Part shown: one piece after another, positions 9,201 through 10,740 of the stretch | Layout: the number at the start of each line of letters is the position of its first letter | Position numbering within the stretch: position 1 is the stretch's first letter | From: Leptolinea sp. UBA5366 | Lineage (GTDB): Bacteria > Chloroflexota > Anaerolineae > Anaerolineales > Anaerolineaceae | Assembly: GCA_002407845.1 (NCBI GenBank) | Contig: DHPK01000014.1 | Location: forward strand, 27,193 to 37,932 | Direction: 5' to 3' | Length of the DNA stretch: 10,740 nucleotides | Position numbers and translations under genes: made by a program | The notes under the pieces: model-generated | The model's database searches: none | The model's input: the letters and a program-made list of their open reading frames with translations, nothing else | Told to the model about the DNA's origin: nothing

Positions 9201-10740
9201 TTTCCGCCGCTGCCATGAGGTTCAGATCGCCTGAAAATGCCAGATCGCTTTCGCGGAAATAAGCATTCGTTGAATTTTTAATCAAGTTTAAGGTGAAAGC
9301 TACACCAAAACCGGCTTTCCCGCCATACGAAGCTGATCCCGCTACTCCAATTATTCTTGAGAGATCCTGGGCGGCAACCTCGACAGAACCTGTGATTTTT
9401 GAGCCTTGTTTCAGACCGCTCAGGATTGCTTCGGTCTGATTCTTCAACACATTGATTGCAACTGACCCTGCAATGCCAATGCCTTTTTCCTTGAGTGCGC
9501 CTGAGGCGCCAGCTGCCATCGCGATAATGTCACCGGACCGAACGGCTGACACAATTACCGTTCCCGGAGCAGTTGTATTCGCAGTCGATGCGCCAAATTT
9601 GACGTTCTCAATTGCTGCCCGGGTAAACCCGTCCAGCCAGTTAAAGGAGACCGAACCTGCAATCCCGAAGGAAGTGCCTTCGCCATTTGCAGCCAGTGCA
9701 GCCGCTCCGGCTGCTGTCCGCAGAGAGGTTTGGTTTTCAGCATACACAGAGACCGATGATGCAGTCAGTAATCCTGCGTTGCGAATCGCAGCTTCGACTT
9801 TGTCAATCAGCACATTTACGGAGATATCTCCAGCGACCGCAAATGCATTCTTTACCTTCTTACTGCTATTGCCGCCGCCACCCCCATCGAGGGAACCCTG
9901 TCCGGTTTTTCCAAAATTCTGCCCCGCAAGCTTCATGTCGACCAGCATGGTCTTCTGCCAATGCTTGCGCGGCATGCCGCTGCCTGCACTGTCTTTTTTC
10001 TCTGACGATGAGCCGCTTGAGCTCGGATCTTTTGTCATCGCCGCAGCCAGTGCGAGCACCCAATTGTTGCCTTCCGATACAGCACTTACATGCAATGCCC
10101 CGGAACTATTAATCGTGCCGCTGGCGGTGCCGAGATCGACAGCACCAACCGTCACACTGCCGGATGTAATTGAGCTCAACGCCTTCAATGCGTTCATTAT
10201 TTGGTCATAGGTTGCATCATATGGCAGGATTTTACTGTCAACACCGTTATAGCTGAGATAAAAGCCGCCGTTGTGTGCACTGTTGAAAATCGTCTGGGTG
10301 CTGTTATCCACCTTGTCGGATTTGACATAGACCGATCCGTCAAATGCCAGGAGCGGTTCAAAGCTGATCAATTCACGATCCCCATAAACACTAAAGGTTA
10401 TGGTGAAAATTCCAGTTGACTCATCTTTGGTAACCGTCACGGAACCATCGGGGGTCGTTGAACCCGCAGGCTCTGCGACAGGATTATTATCGGTTGAACG
10501 GAGCGCCTTAATCGCTTTGAGGGCATTAAGCGCTTCGGCGATCTTTGCCGCATCTGCGTCGAATCTGAGCACTTCCGTCTTCTCATCCTGGAAAACCAGC
10601 CGATATCCGCCCTGCGTTGCATTGCCCAGCGAAAGCTGCTGTGATTCAGTTTTCTGAGTTGCGCCTTCTTCCAATTTCTCTATTTTGGCAGTGTTGCTAA
10701 TAATTAGACTGCGTTTGCCCGGAAGTTTAAACATGATCAG
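1..10740 (-). CDS. Giant repeat-rich filamentous adhesin, LktA-family-like (partial at both ends)
   Basis: One reading frame is open through all 3580 codons, so this is an internal fragment of a larger protein. I translated every codon and met no stop. The translation is rich in Gly, Ala, Val, Ser, Ile, Asn and Thr, and has only two Cys. About 40 diverged units alternate a Gly-rich hairpin (such as AGGAGTVAVNV), a strand with an xAxIG ending, and a V-x-V/I-x-A strand. This pattern is typical of beta-helical adhesins. The last 670 residues contain stretches I associate with the leukotoxin LktA family of filamentous adhesins: a helical segment, then QGSGTFDAPGNSHVEIIN, IPDDNGGIYLNSA and ININGNIQSG. 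The likely role is adhesion or a surface fibre outside the cell. A leukotoxic activity is not implied. No signal peptide, TPS domain, autotransporter barrel or LPXTG motif is in the window. The reading frame is secure; the family is a recollection of motifs and was not searched; the function is inferred. Confidence 0.85.
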   Translation of the reverse strand, partial: MIMFKLPGKRSLIISNTAKIEKLEEGATQKTESQQLSLGNATQGGYRLVFQDEKTEVLRFDADAAKIAEALNALKAIKALRSTDNNPVAEPAGSTTPDGSVTVTKDESTGIFTITFSVYGDRELISFEPLLAFDGSVYVKSDKVDNSTQTIFNSAHNGGFYLSYNGVDSKILPYDATYDQIMNALKALSSITSGSVTVGAVDLGTASGTINSSGALHVSAVSEGNNWVLALAAAMTKDPSSSGSSSEKKDSAGSGMPRKHWQKTMLVDMKLAGQNFGKTGQGSLDGGGGGNSSKKVKNAFAVAGDISVNVLIDKVEAAIRNAGLLTASSVSVYAENQTSLRTAAGAAALAANGEGTSFGIAGSVSFNWLDGFTRAAIENVKFGASTANTTAPGTVIVSAVRSGDIIAMAAGASGALKEKGIGIAGSVAINVLKNQTEAILSGLKQGSKITGSVEVAAQDLSRIIGVAGSASYGGKAGFGVAFTLNLIKNSTNAYFRESDLAFSGDLNLMAAAENSIISAAGAVGISKDAAGVGATIAIDLLLNQVNAVMDKVTASSPAANKSALISAQNKSTIISAAGSLGGAKKTGIGIAIAFNLIQPKIHAKIIDSTLSMGNAVNLKSSIIVSARDSSSITAVSAGGAGAEKVAVAAGISANIILTEIESSITGTTSKVTASGDISVLAEGKNDIYAFSGTAAGAGKFAGGAAVSFNMSELKSKALVDGAKLESLAGNIFIKSSASGEMIALAAGASGAGKVAIGGSVVIGVLNNDIEASANNYASLTAEESVNIQAEDKTSAILVAGVAGGAGTAAVGLSNSTFISNNAVISSIGENVKVKGKGKKAVIQTLGADIATAGSWTFINRRGVFVSAVSDHAVRIFAAVGEGAGQVSVSGSGTLSILNDTVKATIGEKATVDAGDSTSEADLSNPLTVSVFAASKTTMWGVAGAISGAGTVGVGVGIDVGVLTKNVEASVNGTVTSLGDIIVQALSSEQIISVSASLGGAGTVGVSSSTGVYSLNLTTEAKVGSKAVLSAQGSLLVNAYDDTLAVLTAGSISSGGTVGVGTSLDISVSSKKVYASIDKNAKVDALGNGNGLVSFSGSYKEEYKTATTPENSDVDVKIIRPTFDPATAVDNTTGTITLETDPGYKTGDSVVYSSGLDKDDKENPGIGGLENGRSYYLIVDPAGADGKTKIRLALDYQNAMSGIAIPLDNSTATGTNHSIWNGTISPSGFIFNLPGQAFPSDMNDDDEDDGAPNTDALSKDREGKAETISFNGIAVSAVNKDSLLTFVASAGGAGTVAVNVTGLVNVVNIDVKAAIGESALINQTANLKLNTTASVYVLAGNDFFHIGVVPSANGSGTVGVSPAIDVTVYSGNTAAVIADGALVKAAMDVIVNANAKEQIISVVAGVAVSGVAGVGGTIGVVTIVNETLASIGDNDLDSTGATVTTDGNVLVNAYDDTQVVLVAGNLAIGFTGAGVGGSIGVLVEIKKTSALIAPYSKVTANGKANGIINKAYQKSMGTDGSFSVYDEVKGVIVQAYSNDQVVTVVGTAGGGLYAGVAGSVLVDVFLSDTTAMIGSNAVVTSGGDVLVTALNHSKIFNFAGSVSLASVGVSGSLVVDVIRNNAKAIVGSNAVITAVQHVQVAALSNKDTTTVSATGSLAGLGIGASLLVNVIGDEFAASFKTSYEEYERDMDGNIKKDADGNPIVRKDTIEKDPFASKDKDGKETSGKENISNTFNTLDDGKDLISGAIDSSADDTGDDDSVDYFVLLGKKLDSVSTGFKNVDIVTAGKDALGASGLDAKSGTIAVIEKGAKIILSASDSVLDVIAEERVKYLAIGGSVTGGGSSVAGVASINVIGSNVNAIIDSGAKLTAVTINVDANLITDLNATVVAGTAGAMGGFAGQAVVVYDHANTAAGIGDDLGNKVIIHADNISVNAKSTRKVMANAASAALSGGVAGSVSIALSIVDGQTLAWLEKIENAQNTTDIDNPVAEPFEKVSVNALSELETQTLTINLAGGSAVVTAGLALNIVKPDIEAYISGSSIDSDSVAVISGLRTKMIITANSAAVSATFAGGLNIAIGYNDPDLKAYIQNSDLFNQSDILIKTFYNYDDDNLIMEKYGQKVISVGIAGSTVAVGGNISAAHSSIDAATRMDGTLVKKSTGTIRLISKIYNKFEAYATGASAGAVAIAVNMAVAENSSSRYVAAIDGSTFVNGYGILIDNYVSERAYAETIGGSASILGSGVLNVSVAVLEPKVISSITNLGNSSFIEIDPLNLDPKRAVKVFAQYDGDAATDAVGVVVSGTVSIGASVAVSYSSPVINAYIESDSANEANQIASNILWQIEARQNINEDGSKVDTGAKALASASGGGVYTGTGSIAIAKNHATIKSWMGHRGTTDLTDLLINAYSYNKSEAKIYSLSIGGLSMGASIATAISDGNVEAWYDSSSTTDVKFGLKDIEYLTIKAITYDDAYAYSVSGVGGIVSINGSVATAEAATNTSADIRGSILLNSYFIDLISLAVPQARTEAWGVNAGALTVGASVATSTVKPAVSARIQVNINAVLLNVLAQKIYTDINGFEIYNAKAYAVGAVGALFGVNATVAKAIDKTSVTAFVVDGVRIKINKFELNAVNLSRQQAKTTNLLVSVIAAGGSDAKSESKVNVLAALGNNVTIDRSYGSSASVTVSANSEVDHLAQSSAGTGGLLAGSITKASSASVDETKALVGTGNKINVTTFKLLVAHLTKANTSMLSIAGGVVATSGIQGENDVNSTVIAGIGSNSQITAELIVISALNKTDIQDTQSGTTGGVISGAAASSLTKIKLTTRTSIGTSVTLKSTGMTKSLHQILISAENIVNAKSNLTFTTGGALTDAAGNNTISAKDVLAEVLIGSGSQILSNGAMAISARGSGILNGATDIETFGAGTVMTGNTRVEIYPKNSIIIMGGGTKLEAQNDLTLAAGRNTQPTVFRAPDTYKVHARWDGFAGSAFPIDNVNAYAYAVQTNLIRIDSGSTVRSGNQLSLYAEKDGAVDLLGKAKVVSWVSKAADGLAKIFDKNSTELFSGQSLAENHATIEMNGIAETGFNRNQQITFKSITITINDSPQNANFDPAKNTYSVTTDANSNIPYTIGISKSTSPLVEALQNAQAMLANFGSTNATLKSYYEEQIVRIKNEMAKYYSPLTFTDEKDPSTSVTVVPTGDVIAITIPQIIAAAGRIDIRTGILQGSGTFDAPGNSHVEIINETHAFLNIMGIRIPDDNGGIYLNSARVEKGANTIAESNAREVEILNRFNQNGVDPVASAGTAAFTLSDPPIGNNSATVVIKNTVILTDYDFTVIDGTNFGIDQEVDLSKLKNSFLGSLRWPGITILSSLNGGTGIYNPNGPVDINAGGGESSLRILNTIQSIKPTFISGGDIYVEGLTSFSVGGETLDILNQGSGVNFIYLSVCGTLPDLYLCQKSFFYTIGGGVGNVGEQQYANFVKNPSNSTLMGDRILIKAQHININGNIQSGRDKYTLTITDASWNEAVRLMQNKQGRIYLKNTSDNNPGFNVYYNTISNQFETDPIKSRGGYVELHGKILNTGPGQIKILNGY
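286..954 (-). other. Beta-rich stalk segment with the only two cysteines
   Basis: Residues 3263-3485. Short strands such as EVEILNRF, SATVVIKNTVIL, PVDINAGG and ESSLRILNTI alternate with Asn/Gly turns, in the manner of FHA-type beta-helix. Cys3436 and Cys3445 lie in SVCGTLPDLYLC, eight residues apart, and are the only cysteines in 3580 residues. They could form a local disulfide after export; no metal-site or lipobox context is seen. Confidence 0.55.
955..1176 (-). other. LktA-like conserved stretch
   Basis: Residues 3189-3262. VIAITIPQIIAAAGRIDIRT is followed by GILQGSGTFDAPGNSHVEII, NETHAFLNIMGIRIPDDNGG and IYLNSARV. The order of a G-x-I-x-I strand, a GSGxxxAPG turn, a V/I-x-I-x-N strand, an AFL stretch and IPDDxGG is one I associate with the LktA family of filamentous adhesins. 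Together with ININGNIQSG near the window end it is the main ground for the family call. It was recognised by eye, not by search. Confidence 0.6.
1228..1356 (-). other. Predicted helical segment
   Basis: Residues 3129-3171. PLVEALQNAQAML is followed by ATLKSYYEEQIVRIKNEMAK and YY. Leu, Ala, Ile and Met recur at 3-4 residue spacing with Lys, Glu and Gln between, and there are no Gly in the helical parts other than the break at NFGST. It is the clearest helix-forming stretch after module B. I recall a similar Leu/Ala/Tyr/Glu-rich helical hairpin at this position in LktA-family proteins. It may be a short two-helix hairpin standing off the fibre. Confidence 0.55.
1357..2019 (-). other. Non-repetitive beta-rich region after the array
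   Basis: Residues 2908-3128. It includes NTRVEIYPKNSIIIMGGGTK, KLEAQNDLTLAAGR, then NVNAYAYAVQTNLIRIDSGS and TVRSGNQLSLYAEKDG. Further on come HATIEMNGIAETGFNRNQQI and TFKSITITIND. The short polar strands with N-x-I-x-I-x-SGS and xLSLxA patterns are like the irregular beta-helix after the repeats in LktA-type adhesins. The region holds WVSKAADGLAKIFDKNS (3033-3049), a probable short amphipathic segment. Confidence 0.55.
2020..5244 (-). repeat. Repeat array block 3: about 19 diverged units
   Basis: Residues 1833-2907. Unit starts are near 1833, 1887, 1944, 2011, 2068, 2124, 2176, 2229, 2294, 2359, 2415, 2472, 2526, 2585, 2641, 2693, 2745, 2796 and 2855. Units keep the hairpin and strand order (for example GGVAGSVSIALSIVD, GAVAIAVNMAVAE, GTVSIGASVAVSY, GALTVGASVATSTVKPAVSA) but are more polar and more aromatic than in block 1. 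The last five units shorten to 50-59 residues and lose most of the alternating hydrophobic pattern in the hairpin (SSAGTGGLLAGSITKASSA, SGTTGGVISGAAASSL). The unit boundaries are my reading and may be off by a few residues. Confidence 0.7.
5245..5454 (-). other. Strand-rich bridge between the charged insert and array block 3
   Basis: Residues 1763-1832. FVLLGKKLDSVSTGFKNVD is followed by IVTAGKDALGASGLDAKSG, TIAVIEKGAKIILSASDSVL and DVIAEERVKYLA. The second half has the usual strand, turn, strand form of a unit (EKGAKIILSASDSVLDVIAEE compares with ISGAKLTAVTINVDANL-type strands), so it looks like the completion of the unit broken by the insert. The first half is unlike the rest of the array. 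Confidence 0.45.
5455..5706 (-). other. Highly charged insert with DxDG motifs
   Basis: Residues 1679-1762. KTSYEEYERDMDGNIKKDAD is followed by GNPIVRKDTIEKD, SKDKDGKE, then LDDGKDLISGAIDSSADDTG and DDDSVDY. It breaks unit 21 after the strand ASLLVNVIGDEFAASF. Three DxDG motifs (D1688-D1690, D1696-D1698 and D1717-D1719) are spaced 8 and 21 residues apart, which could suit calcium binding. Canonical 12-residue EF-hand loops with a Glu at position 12 are not evident. It may equally be a disordered spacer. After it the strand pattern resumes at residues 1763-1832. Confidence 0.5.
5707..6948 (-). repeat. Repeat array block 2: about seven units
   Basis: Residues 1265-1678, with a lead-in strand TISFNGIAVSAVNKD and units starting near 1287, 1347, 1403, 1462, 1545, 1598 and 1652. 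Typical pieces are AGGAGTVAVNVTG, KAAIGESALI, DVIVNANAKEQIISV, AGVAGSVLVDVFL and GVSGSLVVDVIRNNAKAIVG. Unit 18 (1462-1544) has a loop of about 25 residues, NKAYQKSMGTDGSFSVYDE, between its two strands. Residues 1562-1640 (TTAMIGSNAVVT and AKAIVGSNAVIT) are a neighbouring pair close enough to be a local duplication. The fold is inferred as a beta-helix continuous with block 1. Confidence 0.75.
6358..6702 (-). repeat. Partner two-unit block of 7600-7920
   Basis: Residues 1347-1461. It shares GTVGV, EQIISV and LVNAYDDTxxVLxAG, in that order, with residues 941-1047. Codons for the shared LVNAYDD stretch differ at several synonymous sites (for example GTG AAC GCT against GTA AAT GCC), so the copies are old or have been kept alike by selection on the protein. 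Confidence 0.6.
6994..7023 (-). other. Asp run coded by a GAT triplet tract
   Basis: Residues 1240-1249 read DMNDDDEDDG. Three GAT codons follow AAT GAT-type codons, giving a short triplet tract on both strands. Slippage would change length in whole codons and leave the frame open. The run ends the inserted module at 1112-1208 and may be a flexible or ion-binding acidic loop; neither can be shown here. Confidence 0.45.
7117..7407 (-). other. Inserted GDxVVY / IGGL / YYLIVD module
   Basis: Residues 1112-1208. The module reads DVKIIRPTFDPATAVDN, TGTITLETDPGYKTGDSVVY, then IGGLENGRSYYLIVDPAG and KTKIRLALDYQNAMSGIAI. The order G-[DE]-x-VVY, IGGLxxGxxYY[VL]IVD, K-I-x-LA, then A-x-x-GxxI matches a recurring small domain I associate with giant LEPR-XLL-type and other extracellular proteins. 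There it usually stands between beta-rich repeats. Here it interrupts the array between two units of the GTVGV subtype (units 14 and 15). It is followed by a polar stretch and an Asp run. The binding partner is unknown. The module recognition is from memory and not from a search. Confidence 0.6.
7600..7920 (-). repeat. Two-unit block related to the block at 6358-6702
   Basis: Units at residues 941-994 and 995-1047. They contain GAGTVGVGVGIDVGV, SSEQIISVSA and SLLVNAYDDTLAVLTAG. The later pair at residues 1347-1461 contains GSGTVGVSPAIDVTV, AKEQIISVVAG and NVLVNAYDDTQVVLVAG in the same order. The EQIISV anchors lie 408 residues apart and the LVNAYDD anchors 414. This supports an ancestral duplication of at least two adjacent units, with the 1090-1264 insertion lying between the copies. 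Confidence 0.6.
8218..8265 (-). other. Basic KGKGKK turn in repeat unit 10
   Basis: Residues 826-841 contain ENVKVKGKGKKAV at the place where other units have a neutral turn and strand (for example ASLTAEESVNIQAE). Six of the 16 residues are basic, or nearly so, in an array that is otherwise neutral to acidic. The unit is also extended to about 78 residues and continues SWTFINRRGVFVSAV. It may be a positively charged surface patch; no function can be assigned. Confidence 0.35.
8413..8529 (-). repeat. Partner repeat segment of 9421-9537
   Basis: Residues 738-776, with SGEMIALAAGASGAGKVAIG followed by GSVVIGVLNNDIEA. It matches residues 402-440 as described for that entry. The hairpin here is two residues shorter (GAGKV against GALKEKG), consistent with loop-length drift in beta-helix turns. 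Confidence 0.5.
9421..9537 (-). repeat. Repeat segment related to the segment at 8413-8529
   Basis: Residues 402-440 begin SGDIIAMAAGASGALKEKG and continue IGIAGSVAINVL. The partner, residues 738-776, begins SGEMIALAAGASGAGKVAIG and continues GSVVIGVL. The SG-[DE]-x-IAxAAGASGA stretch is much closer than between average units. The two lie 336 residues (six units) apart, which suggests they share an ancestor through block duplication. Synonymous positions differ strongly, so the event is not recent. Confidence 0.5.
9847..10035 (-). other. Ser/Lys/Gly-rich insertion in the first repeat unit
   Basis: Residues 236-298. Low-complexity SSGSSSEKKDSAGSG, then a basic stretch PRKHWQKTMLVDMKLAG, then DGGGGGNSSKKVK. 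The flanks fit together as one repeat hairpin: before it VLALAAAMT, after it NAFAVAGDISVNVL, matching the hairpin that other units close with only a few residues (for example AGASGALKEKGIGIAG). It is therefore probably a loop extruded from the fibre and not a separate domain. Its function is unknown; a flexible exposed loop is inferred. Confidence 0.55.
10066..10278 (-). other. Beta module B, diverged second copy of module A
   Basis: Residues 155-225. HNGGFYLSYNG, then SKILPYDATYDQIMNALKAL, then SSITSGSVTVGAV align with module A: GGYRLVF matches GGFYLSY, FDADAAKIAEALNALKAI matches YDATYDQIMNALKALSSI, and GSVTV is present in both. The two copies differ at most positions, so the duplication is old. 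The module runs into GALHVSAVSEGNNWVLALAAA, split here as GALHVSAVSEGN and NWVLALAAA, which already has the shape of a repeat strand and starts the array. Confidence 0.5.
10381..10626 (-). other. Beta module A upstream of the repeat array
   Basis: Residues 39-120. The core reads GGYRLVF, then TEVLRFDADAAKIAEALNAL, then a loop with Asn, Pro and Thr, then GSVTVT and GIFTITF. The order is strand, strand, Ala/Leu helix (DADAAKIAEALNAL), strand, strand. It resembles the small module common in giant planctomycete and proteobacterial surface proteins, in which a strand G-x-F-x-L-x-F is followed by a polar strand, an ASA-x-x-V-x-x-AL helix and a V-x-V strand. That family resemblance is from memory. 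A second, shorter copy follows at residues 155-225. Its role is probably structural, as a linker or spacer before the fibre. Confidence 0.5.

Larger units (their letters stand above)
7474..9846 (-). repeat. Repeat array block 1: about 14 beta-helix-type units
   Basis: Residues 299-1089. My unit starts are near residues 299, 343, 409, 466, 520, 577, 637, 692, 746, 800, 878, 941, 995 and 1048. Most units are 53-60 residues, and the tightest run (637, 692, 746, 800) is 54-55 residues. Each unit has a Gly/Ala hairpin, a strand such as SVAINVL or GISANII, a short link ending in xAxI, then a strand such as DISVLAE or NIFIKSS followed by a polar turn. Unit 10 (800-877) is longer and carries a basic KGKGKK turn. 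Identity between units is low at the DNA level. The units probably stack as a right-handed beta-helix, which is inferred from the periodic pattern only. Confidence 0.75.

Noticed and set aside
2020..9846. A CRISPR array or direct DNA repeats
   Set aside because: The repeated pattern is at protein level, with variable unit length and poor DNA identity. No constant repeat with unique spacers is seen.
9452..10210. A plus-strand ORF of 252 residues
   Set aside because: It lies opposite the long minus-strand frame. Its product has no recognisable domain, and no ribosome site is evident. Repeat-biased Gly/Ala/Val codons on the minus strand keep the antisense frames open, so this is a shadow.
10733..10735. 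ATG near the upstream edge as a possible start of the protein
   Set aside because: Only two codons precede it in the window, so an upstream site cannot be judged. The following residues (MFKLPGKRSLIISNTAKI) show no signal peptide, and the frame stays open to the edge. An upstream start is more likely.
1..10740. A multi-gene defence, secretion or biosynthetic system
   Set aside because: No second gene, catalytic motif or operon boundary is visible. All coding signal belongs to one structural protein.

Overview
The whole window lies inside one giant gene on the minus strand. The frame whose codons start at position 10740 and run down to position 1 has no stop in any of its 3580 codons. It has no convincing start either, so both ends of the gene lie outside. 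There is no second gene, RNA gene, promoter, terminator, mobile element or CRISPR array, and no non-coding stretch of any length.

The product reads as a very large secreted or surface fibrous protein, best described as a filamentous adhesin resembling the leukotoxin LktA family. Residue numbers (aa) count from the first codon in the window; residue i occupies bases 10743-3i down to 10741-3i. In protein order: (1) aa 39-225 (10066-10626), two diverged copies of a small beta module of the kind found in giant surface proteins; (2) aa 213-1089, the first block of about 14 Gly/Ala/Val-rich beta-helix-type units, the first carrying a Ser/Lys/Gly-rich insertion; (3) aa 1090-1264, an inserted module with GDSVVY, IGGLENG and YYLIVD signatures, followed by an Asp run; (4) aa 1265-1678, seven more units; (5) aa 1679-1762, a highly charged insert with DxDG motifs; (6) aa 1833-2907, about 19 more units, increasingly polar and aromatic; (7) aa 2908-3580, a non-repetitive beta-rich region with a helical segment and stretches that resemble the C-terminal half of LktA-type adhesins.

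The organism cannot be fixed. Base composition is balanced and codon use is mixed. Proteins of this kind are known from diderm anaerobes (Fusobacteria, Negativicutes) and, for the GDxVVY type of module, from planctomycete, lentisphaeral, deltaproteobacterial and similar environmental lineages. An uncultured diderm bacterium is the most economical guess. No secretion domain, signal peptide or outer-membrane anchor falls inside the window, so the export route is not shown.

The interest lies within the protein: about 40 diverged units, at least two pairs of related blocks that suggest old internal duplication, three insertions at three different places in the repeat, a lone pair of cysteines, and regularly spaced aromatic residues in one part of the array. 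Nothing supports a multi-gene system here.
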